Shown: in pieces, positions 20,474-29,984 of the stretch
How positions within the stretch are numbered: position 1 is the stretch's first letter
Layout of the letters: the number at the start of each line of letters is the position of its first letter
Assembly: GCA_947500505.1 (NCBI GenBank)
Contig: CANMSL010000004.1
Span: 248,001-312,000, forward strand
Reading direction: 5' to 3'
Length of the DNA stretch: 64,000 nt
Origin: an uncultured Aquimarina sp.
GTDB lineage: Bacteria > Bacteroidota > Bacteroidia > Flavobacteriales > Flavobacteriaceae
Translations under genes and position numbers: made by a program
Notes under the pieces: generated by a model
What the model saw: the letters and a program-made list of their open reading frames with translations, nothing else
Database searches by the model: none
What the model was told of the DNA's origin: nothing

Positions 20474-21448
20474 ATGAAACTCTATAAACTAAACAAAGTG
20501 AAAAGTAAAATAATCTATTTAATTATCTTATGCTCATCTATAACCTTCTACCTCAATGCTCAGAACTCCGTAAAAACACATGAAGGAGTAGAAATAGGAG
20601 GTATAAAACAATGGATCGGCGCAAAATCCAATAACGACTCAAAACCACTACTGCTGTTCTTACACGGAGGGCCTGGTTTTTCGTCAAGAGCATATTCAAA
20701 AAAATTCGTGAAACATCTTAAGAAAGATTTTATTGTCGCACAATGGGATCAACGAGAAACAGGGATTACAAGAGCATGGGGTTCAAGCAAGGATTCATTA
20801 ACACTTCAGTTAATGCATAGTGATACAAAAGAAGTAGTTAAATATCTATTAAAAAAGTTTAAGAAAAAGAAAATTTATTTAGTTGGTTTTTCTTGGGGTG
20901 GTTTTTTGGGGCTTCATTTTGCAAATGAACATCCTGAATTATTACATGCATATGTATCCGTCAGCTCTATGATTCATGGCAATGAATCTGAAAGTAAAAC
21001 ATTAGAATTGATATATCAAAAAGCAAAAAAATCAAACAACACCGAAGCACTAAAAGAAATATCGACCATTAATATACCTTTTAGGTCTTGGGAAGAATTA
21101 TACTATCAAAGAAAATGGACTGCCTATTTCTCCGATGGCAAATTATCTAACAAACAGTATCCAAAATCATTATTTAAAAAATGGTCTTTGAAATGGATGC
21201 CCGTTTTTTTGGAAGCCTCAAAAGTAAATTACAACGAAACAGTACCAGAGGTTCTTTGCCCAATTTATTTCTTTCTTAGCGAAAAGGATTTTGTATCTAA
21301 CCATACTGTAACGCAAAAGTATTTTGATGGGTTAAAGGCTAAACAAAAAGAAGTAATTTGGTTTAATGAATCAACCCACGAAATACCAAGTCAAGAACCA
21401 AAAAAATTTAGTACTGAATTGATAAAAATTAGTCAATCTTTGAATTAA
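20474..21448 (+). CDS. Secreted alpha/beta hydrolase (prolyl-iminopeptidase-like)
   Basis: 324 residues from the ATG at 20474; a TTG one codon earlier is less likely. A lysine-rich start and hydrophobic stretch (KIIYLIILCSSITFYLNAQ) form a signal peptide. The fold signature is LFLHGGPGFSSRAYS (oxyanion HGGPG), then WDQRETG, the nucleophile elbow VGFSWGG, an acid in YFFLSEKDFVS and the catalytic His in NESTHEIPSQEP. HGGPG with WDQRE suggests the proline iminopeptidase/S33 group, but the substrate is uncertain. Stand-alone gene with no clear promoter box. Confidence 0.8.
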   Translation: MKLYKLNKVKSKIIYLIILCSSITFYLNAQNSVKTHEGVEIGGIKQWIGAKSNNDSKPLLLFLHGGPGFSSRAYSKKFVKHLKKDFIVAQWDQRETGITRAWGSSKDSLTLQLMHSDTKEVVKYLLKKFKKKKIYLVGFSWGGFLGLHFANEHPELLHAYVSVSSMIHGNESESKTLELIYQKAKKSNNTEALKEISTINIPFRSWEELYYQRKWTAYFSDGKLSNKQYPKSLFKKWSLKWMPVFLEASKVNYNETVPEVLCPIYFFLSEKDFVSNHTVTQKYFDGLKAKQKEVIWFNESTHEIPSQEPKKFSTELIKISQSLN

Positions 21449-21636
21449 AATTTTTAGAGCAATTATACTCTAGGTTTTCATATTAACCATAATTGGTGTT
21501 ATAACCTTAAAGGTAAAAGCTAATACAAAACTGTTCAAAATAATGACTATTTTTAGATATAAACAAAACTGCCTAATTCTTTAAAAATTTTGAGGGTCTA
21601 TTATTTCTAATATTGAACGATTAAAGCCTGTACCTT

Positions 21637-23304
21637 ATGAATGATTTACAAATTGCTAAAAAAGTTACCCTAACGCCTATTTCATCCATCGCTAAAAAAT
21701 TTGGCGTGGATCCTGATCAAATAGAAATGTATGGCAAATTCAAAGCAAAACTGCCTTTACATGCGATTGAAAGGCAGAACGCCAATAAAAGTAATCTCAT
21801 TCTTGTTTCTGCTATTTCTCCAACTCCGGCCGGTGAAGGAAAAACCACCATGTCGATAGGTTTATCTGAAGGTTTGAATCGTTTAGATAAAAAAACAACC
21901 GTGGTTTTAAGAGAGCCATCTTTAGGTCCTGTTTTTGGAATTAAGGGGGGAGCAACAGGCGGCGGATATTCTCAAGTATTACCAATGGAAGACATCAATC
22001 TTCATTTTACGGGTGATTTTGCCGCTATAGAAAAAGCACACAATCTGTTGGCAGCTATCATTGATAACAATATTCAAAGTAAGACCAATACACTATTGTT
22101 AGATCCAAGAACAATTAGCTGGAAACGTGTTGTGGATTTAAACGACCGTGCTTTACGGCGAGTAATTGTCGGGTTAGGAGGAACTACTTCAGGCGTTCCT
22201 AGAGAAACTGGTTTTGATATCACAGCTGCTTCAGAAATTATGGCAATTCTTTGTTTAGCAGAAAACTTAAGTGACCTTAAAACGAGATTAGGTAACATTT
22301 TTATCGGCTACACATATGACAAAAACCCTATTTATGCAAAGGATCTGAAGGCAGAAGGAGCAATGACTGCCTTACTGAAAGATGCTATCAAACCAAATCT
22401 GGTACAAACTATCGAAGGAAATCCTGCCATCATTCATGGTGGACCTTTTGCTAATATTGCTCAAGGAACTAATACCGTGCTAGCCACATTAATGGGTATG
22501 TCTTACTCTGAATATACCGTGACCGAAGCCGGTTTCGGATTTGATCTGGGTGCCGAAAAATTCTTTGACATTAAATGTCAGAGTGCAGGACTGAAACCAA
22601 AAGCTGTAGTACTAACAGCTACTATTCGTGCATTAAAGTATCACGGGGGCGCAGATCTAAAATCACTAACCGATCCAAATGTAGAAGCGCTACAAAAAGG
22701 ACTTCCTAATTTAGAAAAACACTTGGAGAATATTACCAAGTTTCGTGTAACCCCGGTAATAGCTATCAATAAATTTACGTCAGATAGTGATGCTGAAATT
22801 GATATCATTAAAGATTTTGCTGCTTCTAAAGGTGTAAGGGTAGCATTGGTCGAAGTTTGGGAAAAAGGCGGTGAAGGTGCTATTGAGCTTGCCAAATGTG
22901 TTATTGATGTAGTAAAAGAAAATGAGTCCAATTTTAAACCACTTTATCGATGGGAATCTCAGGTAACAGATAAAATAGAAACTATTGCTACAGAAATTTA
23001 TGGTGCTAAACACGTAGATTATTCATCAAAGGCGAAAGCTAATTTGAAAGTAATCACAAATTTAGGCTTGGATCATTTACCTGTTTGTATTGCAAAAACA
23101 CAAAAATCATTATCGGATAACCCTAAGTTATTAGGAAGACCAAAAGATTTTATTCTCACTGTGCGAGAGATAGAAATAGCTGCCGGTGCAGGCTTCTTAA
23201 TTCCTATAACAGGTGATATTATGCGAATGCCCGGATTACCCGCACATCCTGCATCAGAAGGAATCGATGTCAATGAGAATGGTGAAATTACGGGGCTATT
23301 TTAG
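21637..23304 (+). CDS. fhs: Formate--tetrahydrofolate ligase
   Basis: 555 residues of the one-carbon enzyme that makes 10-formyl-THF from formate, ATP and THF. The P-loop TPAGEGKTT, VLREPSLGPVFGIKGGATGGGY, FTGDFAAIEKAHNLLAA, EAGFGFDLGAEKFFDIKC and the C-terminal PITGDIMRMPGLPAHPA are diagnostic. Length is normal. The 188-base upstream gap has no recognisable riboswitch or promoter match. A small unrelated gene follows 26 bases downstream. Confidence 0.97.
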   Translation: MNDLQIAKKVTLTPISSIAKKFGVDPDQIEMYGKFKAKLPLHAIERQNANKSNLILVSAISPTPAGEGKTTMSIGLSEGLNRLDKKTTVVLREPSLGPVFGIKGGATGGGYSQVLPMEDINLHFTGDFAAIEKAHNLLAAIIDNNIQSKTNTLLLDPRTISWKRVVDLNDRALRRVIVGLGGTTSGVPRETGFDITAASEIMAILCLAENLSDLKTRLGNIFIGYTYDKNPIYAKDLKAEGAMTALLKDAIKPNLVQTIEGNPAIIHGGPFANIAQGTNTVLATLMGMSYSEYTVTEAGFGFDLGAEKFFDIKCQSAGLKPKAVVLTATIRALKYHGGADLKSLTDPNVEALQKGLPNLEKHLENITKFRVTPVIAINKFTSDSDAEIDIIKDFAASKGVRVALVEVWEKGGEGAIELAKCVIDVVKENESNFKPLYRWESQVTDKIETIATEIYGAKHVDYSSKAKANLKVITNLGLDHLPVCIAKTQKSLSDNPKLLGRPKDFILTVREIEIAAGAGFLIPITGDIMRMPGLPAHPASEGIDVNENGEITGLF

Positions 23305-23330
23305 TCAATAAACGATTAATTTGGTAACTT

Positions 23331-23924
23331 ATGAAGTTATTCAAAAGCATAATTAAATCATTTGGACAATTACGTAACAGAACTAACTTATTTTGCGGAA
23401 TTGGAGAGTCTGAGATTCTGGAAAACACAATCCATATAAATAAGTATCCTTTTGAACCATCCGTAGCATTTCCCGAAAAATTGATCAATGCAACTGAAAT
23501 TGACACTATCAGTATTGATTATGGCAATTCAAAAATCAATATAAAAAATGATATTGTTTTTGTCTCAGCAGAAAAGAAAGATGAACTAAGAATATTTGCC
23601 AAACAAAATAACATCCCTTTATCACCACATAATTGGAATTGGGATTGGATATTAGAACCTTATCTTGATACAGAATTTACCGAAGAAAGTAAAAAACTTA
23701 CGATGAATCGACTTTGTGAAAACGGTTTTGATGTAACCGAGATCAATACTATCAGGAAAGAAGTAGGAAAACAGATGTATCGATATAACTTTAATACAAT
23801 GTTATGGGAGTGGTATAGTTTATCGTTATTAGATGTATTATCTGCGATGCGTGTAAAATATGATAAAGAAGAATTTCGGGAGTTTTACAAAAGAGCAATA
23901 GAGATAGAAAAACGTAGGAGATAA
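23331..23924 (+). CDS. Hypothetical protein
   Basis: 197 residues, no signal peptide or membrane helix. I do not recognise the family. The N-terminal half is beta-rich (TISIDYGNSKINIKNDIVFVSA); the middle is tryptophan-rich (HNWNWDWILEPYLDTEF). The C-terminal half is helical and basic (KEEFREFYKRAIEIEKRRR). It starts 26 bases after fhs and may be read through from it. Codon use looks like the neighbours. No function is proposed. Confidence 0.6.
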   Translation: MKLFKSIIKSFGQLRNRTNLFCGIGESEILENTIHINKYPFEPSVAFPEKLINATEIDTISIDYGNSKINIKNDIVFVSAEKKDELRIFAKQNNIPLSPHNWNWDWILEPYLDTEFTEESKKLTMNRLCENGFDVTEINTIRKEVGKQMYRYNFNTMLWEWYSLSLLDVLSAMRVKYDKEEFREFYKRAIEIEKRRR

Positions 23925-24019
23925 AATCACGTGTCTTTCAGAAAAGAAATTTATACTTTATTTGAATACAACATCCTCTGACCATAAACATCACCTTTAT
24001 AGTCAAAGAATGTTAGAAT

Positions 24020-24574
24020 TTATTCTTTACGTAAAATATCCTGTATAATTTTCAAGTGATGTTTCGTATGTATCCTTAGAAACCTTTGAGTTTGTTTTTT
24101 ATTTAGTTGACCAAAAACAGGATGAATAAAGTTTGTATTAGAATTTAGATCCGATAAACCTGCGAGGTTTTCTCTGGCCAATTCTAATTGAGATAGTATA
24201 TCTTCAGTCTTTATATTATCCGGAGGCAAAACAGCAGCTGGAGATTGGCCTCTTCCTCTCGGGATATATCCAAAGGTAAATGAAAAGATTCGGGCAAGAT
24301 TAAAACGTTTATCGTAAACAGAAGGGTCAGAACTTTTTAGTATATCAAGAATTCTATTAACCACCTTAAGACTATGATCCAGATGCCAGGAAACCGGCAC
24401 TTTAGAAACATTAGTATTTAAACGATCTCTAAACTGAATTAAATAGGCGATATCATACAATTGGCTATCCATAAACCTTCTCTTATCATCATAATTATCT
24501 CCTTGTCCATACCCCAGGAAAGCCAAGTTGCAAATAACAAACAACGCTAATAATAGTGTTCTCATTGTGTACAT
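24020..24574 (-). CDS. Secreted DinB-like (DUF1569-type) protein
   Basis: 184 residues with an N-terminal signal peptide (LLLALFVICNLAFLGYGQ; M4 is an alternative start). WHLDHSLKVVNRIL and HPVFGQLNKKQTQRFLRIHTKHHLKIIQDIL carry the spaced histidines of the DinB four-helix metal-binding fold, so a periplasmic metal-binding bundle is likely. The enzymatic role is not established. It lies 15 bases downstream of the TonB receptor gene and is probably cotranscribed with it. Confidence 0.7.
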   Translation of the reverse strand: MYTMRTLLLALFVICNLAFLGYGQGDNYDDKRRFMDSQLYDIAYLIQFRDRLNTNVSKVPVSWHLDHSLKVVNRILDILKSSDPSVYDKRFNLARIFSFTFGYIPRGRGQSPAAVLPPDNIKTEDILSQLELARENLAGLSDLNSNTNFIHPVFGQLNKKQTQRFLRIHTKHHLKIIQDILRKE

Positions 24575-24589
24575 ATTGGTTTAATTATG

Positions 24590-26974
24590 TTAAAATTCGA
24601 AGCGATACCCAAAATCCGGGAAAAACCCTATCTGATTTACCTCATCTACATTGTTGGTTAATCTATTATAACGACGTGCAAAAAGGTTCTCATTGGCCGT
24701 CACATTCTGTAGATCCACATAGAATTGATGCGAGCGTTTCTTTTTACCACTATTTATCTTATACCCAAACTTAACATCCCATCTAAAATATCCTTTATTC
24801 TGTTTACTAAATGCAATATCTTCCTGCAAAACTTCAAAACCTGCAGCTTGAGAAGCAGCCAAATCAACAGGTGTATAATATCTTCCTCCGGAAAAGGTAA
24901 GTCTCGTATCAAAAAACAAAACATTCTTTTTCGTCTTTCCCATAGCAAACTCTTTTCCCGCTAATAAGTTCACTACATATTCATTATTGAAAGGTGTATT
25001 CCGTTCGACACCATCACTCCCTTCATATTTACTTTCGAATAATGATGTAGTTAACAACCCATAGTATCCGTTGTTAAAAAACCTTTCTAATGTCAACTCA
25101 ATTCCTTGATTAAACCCGGTTCCTTCATTAACTAATGAGACTCTATCGTTATCAAAACCAAAATCTGCACCTTCGGTAAGCGAAGAATAACTTGATGAAA
25201 ATGACTCTACGGCCGCTTTGCTAATATCCTGATAATACACTTCTATCTTTCCTCTCCAGCTACTACCTAATCTTACATCATATCCCAAGACAAAGTGGTT
25301 GCTCCTTACAAAATCCAAATTTCTATTGGTTTGCACCAACTCACCATTCACTTCTTCATTTAGAAATAAAAGAGGTAACGGAACAGGTTGATGATGCAAT
25401 CCATATCCAAAGCTCAGACGATGATTTTGAGATACTTTATAAGTAAGTCCTGCTCTTGGTTCTAAAACAAATTGTTCATTAAGAGAACTATATTGTCCGT
25501 GAAATCCCGTATTTAGAGTTAGTTTTTCTGTAAGCCTAAATTGCCCCTGAATATAAGGCTGGAAGATGGTAAGATTTTCATCTATATCTCTGAATGTAAA
25601 CAGATCAGGATCTCCGTCATTATCTATATCAGGTTGTTCTGTCCTATCTCTTAATAATGATGCTACTCCAATATTTTCTAATAATATGCCGGTTCTTATG
25701 GTACTTCTGCTACTTAATTTGGCATTATACAGCGTAGAAAAAGTAAGCCGGCTCTCTGTATTGTCTGCTTCTGTATATTTTATAATTCGTTCTTGCTGAC
25801 TATCCTTGTCGATGAAACGGTCTACTAAAAAATCATTTCCGGTAAACGAGCCCGAGAGAATAGTTTTTAAATAAGATTTATCTGTGATATTGATCTGATG
25901 TTTCAATCCAATTACTCCAAATCTGGATTCGACAAAGCTATTTTCATCTTCTGCCGCAAAAAGATCATCTTCGTCAATATCATTCCCCATAAAATCAATA
26001 TCAGAGAAACCTATAATTCCAAAAAGGGAGAAGTTCCCTAATTTGCTTTTTCCCAGATCAACATTAAAAGAAACATCACTATAATTAGGAGCCGCCGAAG
26101 TCCCTCCTGCTCCAATACCTAATAAACCCACTAAAGAGTATCTTCCTGCCACCAGAAAAGATCCGTTATTTTTTCCGACAGGACCTTCTGCCATAGCTTC
26201 AATTCCGGTAAAAATCCCAACCTGCGCTGTATATTCATATGCATCTTTATTTCCTTTTCTAAAACCAAGGTCAAAAACACCTCCGATCGCATTTCCATAT
26301 TCTGAAGGAAAAGCGGATGTAATAAAATCAGAATTCTTTAATAAATTAGGATTTAATGCAGAAACGGGTCCTCCTGTGGTTCCTAATGTACTATAATGAT
26401 TAGGACTCGGTATGGGCACTCCTTCTAACCTCCACAACAATCCGGTCGGAGAATTACCACGGATAACAACATCATTTCTGCTATCATCCGGAGCAGATAC
26501 TCCCGCGAAATTGGCTGCTAAACGTCCCACATCACTTCTACCTCCTGAAAAACGGGTCACTTCTTCCAGGCTAAACTGCCGTGCAGATACCGATGTCAGT
26601 TTATTTATTGCTCGGGCTTTATTGGTTTCTGAAGTTATAATAATTTCATCTAATTGATCAAATGCTTCAATTAATCCCACGTTAACCACCGCTTCTTTAC
26701 CAGAAGTTACCACTATATTAGGTAATGTAATAGACTCAAAACCTATATAGCTCACTCTAATAGTTTGTCGCCCCAAGGGGACTCTTTCTAAGGTAAAATA
26801 TCCATCGATATCCGTAATAACCCCATTGCTATCGTTTGTATTTAATAATTCTACAGTTGCGCCTACCAATGGAATTTCGGATTGTTTATCGATAACTACT
26901 CCTTTAATAGTTCCTGTTTGTGCCTTACTTAAACCGATACTTAAAAGTATAAATAAAACTGCGTATGTTTTCAT
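24590..26974 (-). CDS. TonB-dependent receptor with carboxypeptidase-like N-terminal domain
   Basis: About 794 residues from the ATG at 26974, which starts directly at the signal peptide (MKTYAVLFILLSIGLSKAQ); an upstream in-frame start at 27013 would add 13 residues before it. Residues 20-105 form a carboxypeptidase regulatory-like domain (GTIKGVVIDKQSEIPLVGAT). A plug domain follows (SARQFSLEEVTRFSGGRSDVGR, VVIRGNSP) and then a 22-strand-type barrel ending in FGYRFEF. The substrate is unknown. It is divergent from the LytS/LytTR two-component pair at 27222, which may regulate it, and heads a unit with the DinB-like gene. Confidence 0.88.
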   Translation of the reverse strand: MKTYAVLFILLSIGLSKAQTGTIKGVVIDKQSEIPLVGATVELLNTNDSNGVITDIDGYFTLERVPLGRQTIRVSYIGFESITLPNIVVTSGKEAVVNVGLIEAFDQLDEIIITSETNKARAINKLTSVSARQFSLEEVTRFSGGRSDVGRLAANFAGVSAPDDSRNDVVIRGNSPTGLLWRLEGVPIPSPNHYSTLGTTGGPVSALNPNLLKNSDFITSAFPSEYGNAIGGVFDLGFRKGNKDAYEYTAQVGIFTGIEAMAEGPVGKNNGSFLVAGRYSLVGLLGIGAGGTSAAPNYSDVSFNVDLGKSKLGNFSLFGIIGFSDIDFMGNDIDEDDLFAAEDENSFVESRFGVIGLKHQINITDKSYLKTILSGSFTGNDFLVDRFIDKDSQQERIIKYTEADNTESRLTFSTLYNAKLSSRSTIRTGILLENIGVASLLRDRTEQPDIDNDGDPDLFTFRDIDENLTIFQPYIQGQFRLTEKLTLNTGFHGQYSSLNEQFVLEPRAGLTYKVSQNHRLSFGYGLHHQPVPLPLLFLNEEVNGELVQTNRNLDFVRSNHFVLGYDVRLGSSWRGKIEVYYQDISKAAVESFSSSYSSLTEGADFGFDNDRVSLVNEGTGFNQGIELTLERFFNNGYYGLLTTSLFESKYEGSDGVERNTPFNNEYVVNLLAGKEFAMGKTKKNVLFFDTRLTFSGGRYYTPVDLAASQAAGFEVLQEDIAFSKQNKGYFRWDVKFGYKINSGKKKRSHQFYVDLQNVTANENLFARRYNRLTNNVDEVNQIGFFPDFGYRFEF

Positions 26975-27221
26975 AGTGTTATTAATTTTACTCAAATCTG
27001 TTAACTTGATCATACGGAGACAAACAAAAAAAAGTGAAGCAGTAAATTTTACTATTGAGGTATATAAAATTCCTTTTGAATCTAATTTTGCAACCGATAC
27101 TCATCAATTTTCAGATGAAGCACATTTTATAACAATTCAGACAGTATTCCGGCAATTCAAGAAAAGACAAAAGTAATTTGGCATTTACTTATGTATCTTT
27201 ATCAATACAAACTAGATTTAT

Positions 27222-28298
27222 ATGTTAAAAAAAACTACTATACAAAAACTAGGAATGCGAATTCTGATCATTAACGTTGTGTATTTCTTGATAAAACTCA
27301 CTATAGTTCATGATGAAGATGATACTTTTTTTGATAGCCCTGGTGTTTTTTACTATTGCAGTGCTTTCTTTTTGTTCATGTTAGTTTGGGAAAGTAATGA
27401 TTGGTTAGTAAGAAGACAACAATTGAAGATAAGAGGTGGTCTGGATTTTACGAAAGGGGTTCATATTTTACTAATAAATTTGGCCATTTTCCTTCCAATT
27501 TCAGCCTTACTTTATTATTTAGCCATCTTCCAATTCGATCACCTCTGTAAAATTGATGCAGATAATCCCTGGTTACGTTTTAGAATTGATTTTTTTAGAG
27601 CAGCAATTCTAGGTTTTGCATTGATCATCTTTAATTTATTCTACCATGCATTGCGACAAAAGAAAGAAATGGAGAATATGATGAACGATATGCAAAAAGA
27701 AATTATGACATCTAAATACAAATCACTTAAAAACCAGATAAGTCCACATTTCTTATTCAATAGTCTAAATACATTAACTTCTCTTATGTATGAAGACAGG
27801 GATCTCGCATCAGATTTTGTTTCCAGATTAGCTACTTGCTATCGATATATTCTCGATAATCGTGAGGAAGATTTGGTGAGTTTAGAAAAAGAACTTGGTT
27901 TTTTGGATTCTTTTATTTTTATGATGAATATCAGACACGAAGGAGCATTGAGTATTACTACACATATCTCTGTAAACCCAAAAGATTTTGTAATACCAAC
28001 GCTTTCTTTGCAAATGTTGGTAGAAAATGCGCTAAAGCATAATTATTATTCTAAAGAAAAACCTCTGGAAATCAGTATTATTTCAATCGACAAAAATAAT
28101 ATGGTGGTTCAGAATAACCTTAGGATTAGAAAATATAAGGAAGCCTCTACAAAACTTGGGCTTAAAAACATAGAAAAACGATATTCTTTTTATACAAATC
28201 AAAAGGTATCTATAGAAACGGAAAACAATTATTTTAAAGTTATAATTCCGTTACTTCCTAAGGATATAAACGAGATTTCAATTATAAAAGTATCTTAG
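27222..28298 (+). CDS. LytS-type sensor histidine kinase
   Basis: 358 residues. Four N-terminal membrane helices (about 14-29, 40-56, 78-102 and 125-140) are followed by a short coiled linker. The His_kinase domain of the LytS/YehU class has phospho-acceptor His176 in the motif SPHFLFNSLNTL. The ATP-binding N-box is SLQMLVENALKHNYY and the glycine segment LGLKNIEKRY. The kinase probably senses through the membrane part. It is immediately followed, with no gap, by its LytTR regulator. TATCTTTA at 27194-27201 is an imperfect -7 element. Divergent from a TonB receptor gene. Confidence 0.92.
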   Translation: MLKKTTIQKLGMRILIINVVYFLIKLTIVHDEDDTFFDSPGVFYYCSAFFLFMLVWESNDWLVRRQQLKIRGGLDFTKGVHILLINLAIFLPISALLYYLAIFQFDHLCKIDADNPWLRFRIDFFRAAILGFALIIFNLFYHALRQKKEMENMMNDMQKEIMTSKYKSLKNQISPHFLFNSLNTLTSLMYEDRDLASDFVSRLATCYRYILDNREEDLVSLEKELGFLDSFIFMMNIRHEGALSITTHISVNPKDFVIPTLSLQMLVENALKHNYYSKEKPLEISIISIDKNNMVVQNNLRIRKYKEASTKLGLKNIEKRYSFYTNQKVSIETENNYFKVIIPLLPKDINEISIIKVS

Positions 28299-29060
28299 AT
28301 GATGACCGCAGTAATAGTTGAAGATGAAAACTTCGCCTCTAAACGACTAGCAACCCTTATTGAGGAACTGGCTCCTGAAATTAAAATAACCGGTCAGATT
28401 ACCTCTGTAGAAAATGGTCGTCAATGGTTTGATCATAATCCTAAGCCGGATTTAATCTTTCTTGATATTCAGCTTAATGATGGTTATGGATTTGATATTC
28501 TGGATATTTTAGATGATCACCCGCCTGTTATTTTTACAACAGCCTATAATGAGTATGCAATCAGAGGTTTTAAATACAATGGATTGGATTATCTCTTAAA
28601 ACCGATTGACAAAAATGATCTTAGAAATGCACTAAATAAATACCGAAAATCAAAAGTGACTACCGATACTATTTTTGATGATCAAAAATTAGAAAAAATT
28701 AAAAATCTCTTTACCAAAGAATTTAAAAAAAGATTCATGATAAAAGTAGGTAATCAATTTAATACTTTTAGTGTCGATGATATTGCATATTTTAAGTCTA
28801 ACGAAGGGCTGATTTTCTTACATTCTTATACTGGACAACAGTATCCCATAGAATACTCTATTGATCAGCTGGAAGATATTCTTGATCCTATTCATTTTTT
28901 TAGAATCAATAGAAAGTATATGATATCGGTAAAATCAGTCGTAGAAATCCATAGTTATTTTAATAGCAGATTATTGATAAAACTGACACCGCAGGATGAC
29001 GATAAAATAATAGTCTCCAGAGAAAGGACCTCTAATTTTAAAAAATGGTTAGATCTTTAA
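28299..29060 (+). CDS. LytTR-family response regulator
   Basis: 253 residues. The receiver domain (1-120) has the acidic pocket E8-D9-E10, phospho-acceptor Asp56 in LIFLDIQL, Thr in FTTAYN and Lys in LLKPID. The C-terminal LytTR DNA-binding domain (about 145-250) has KSNEGLIFLHSYTGQ, FFRINRKYMIS and IIVSRERTSNFKKWLDL. Its ATG abuts the kinase stop codon, so the two are translationally coupled. Likely targets are unknown; the divergent TonB receptor is the nearest candidate. The 266 bases after it hold no recognisable element. Confidence 0.93.
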   Translation: MMTAVIVEDENFASKRLATLIEELAPEIKITGQITSVENGRQWFDHNPKPDLIFLDIQLNDGYGFDILDILDDHPPVIFTTAYNEYAIRGFKYNGLDYLLKPIDKNDLRNALNKYRKSKVTTDTIFDDQKLEKIKNLFTKEFKKRFMIKVGNQFNTFSVDDIAYFKSNEGLIFLHSYTGQQYPIEYSIDQLEDILDPIHFFRINRKYMISVKSVVEIHSYFNSRLLIKLTPQDDDKIIVSRERTSNFKKWLDL

Positions 29061-29326
29061 TATTCTATTCTAAAGAAAACTTCTTAACAATCGCAAACCA
29101 ATTAAAAAACAAAAATTGAGGGGAAAATCTCACAAATTTATATCGTGATTACATATACAACTTACGAATTAATTTATTATTTTCGCCACTTCCACAATTT
29201 GTCTGTATCATATTTAAAAGATAGTATCTTCTTCTGATCAAGACACTCATCATTTTTTCAGGGCTTAAAATTAATGACGTACAGGCTTTTCATGTACTAT
29301 TTTTTGATTAATATAAAATAAGTCGA

Positions 29327-29794
29327 ATGAAATTAATTTTATTGTCAATATTCACCAGTATATTCGCGATGGGTACTCCAAAAACCAGGTCAGAAAGAAC
29401 AGATGGGATATTCATTACTTCTACAGATCCTGTATCCGGTAGGACTTTAATGATAGAAGAAGATGAATATTCAGTGTGGGTATACGTTTTAAATTCTGAT
29501 AAGCAAGGAATAGATTTTGATGGATTTCTGTGTTCTGTAGTAAATCCGGAATCTATAACCTTGACTCCTAAGGAAGCTACTAAAAATGGAAACGCCCCAC
29601 CTATAACTACTGCTTTTTCTAATAAATACAGTTACGTTAAAAATCTGAAATCCAAAGATATCAAAGTTTACTGGAAGCAAAACAGAATAGAGATAAAGCT
29701 AAAAAAGGAACTTTATCTGGTTATGAACCTAGAAACTCAAACCAGTTACTCCAAAGCACTTTCTAAAGATTGCTATTATGGAAATGCATTATAA
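29327..29794 (+). CDS. Hypothetical secreted protein
   Basis: 155 residues with a short N-terminal hydrophobic stretch (LILLSIFTSIFAMG) that looks like a signal peptide. The rest is predicted beta-rich: DGIFITSTDPVSGRTLMIEEDEYSVWVYVL, then IKVYWKQNRIEIKLKKELYLVMNL. One cysteine occurs in the middle and one near the end. I do not recognise the family. It converges on the Arc-like gene, with only one base between the two coding regions. Confidence 0.6.
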   Translation: MKLILLSIFTSIFAMGTPKTRSERTDGIFITSTDPVSGRTLMIEEDEYSVWVYVLNSDKQGIDFDGFLCSVVNPESITLTPKEATKNGNAPPITTAFSNKYSYVKNLKSKDIKVYWKQNRIEIKLKKELYLVMNLETQTSYSKALSKDCYYGNAL

Positions 29795-29795
29795 T

Positions 29796-29981
29796 TTATG
29801 GTTTCTCTGAAGCGTCATTATCTTTACTTTTATTTTTTAAACGTTTGGCATCTTTAAGACTTTTATGAATCATCCATTCTAACTGCCCGTTAACACTTCG
29901 AAATTCATCATCTGCCCATTTTTCGATTAACTTAAAAGTTTCCGGGGATATTCTAAGGACAAATGATTTTTTTTTACTCAT
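29796..29981 (-). CDS. Arc/ribbon-helix-helix-like DNA-binding protein
   Basis: 61 residues. KSFVLRISPETFKLIEKWADDEFRSVNGQLEWMIHKSLKDAKRL fits the Arc-type ribbon-helix-helix fold: one beta strand (SFVLRI), helix A and helix B with the RSVNGQLEWMI motif. It starts four bases after the SPFH gene stop and is cotranscribed with it. This SPFH plus Arc-like pairing recurs in flavobacteria. It may act as an autoregulator; no toxin gene is adjacent. Confidence 0.75.
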   Translation of the reverse strand: MSKKKSFVLRISPETFKLIEKWADDEFRSVNGQLEWMIHKSLKDAKRLKNKSKDNDASEKP

Positions 29982-29984
29982 AAA

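Noticed and set aside
29278..29305. GTACA/TGTAC hairpin upstream of the 29327 gene as a terminator or leader element
   Set aside because: Only a 5-bp stem with a long loop; not convincing.
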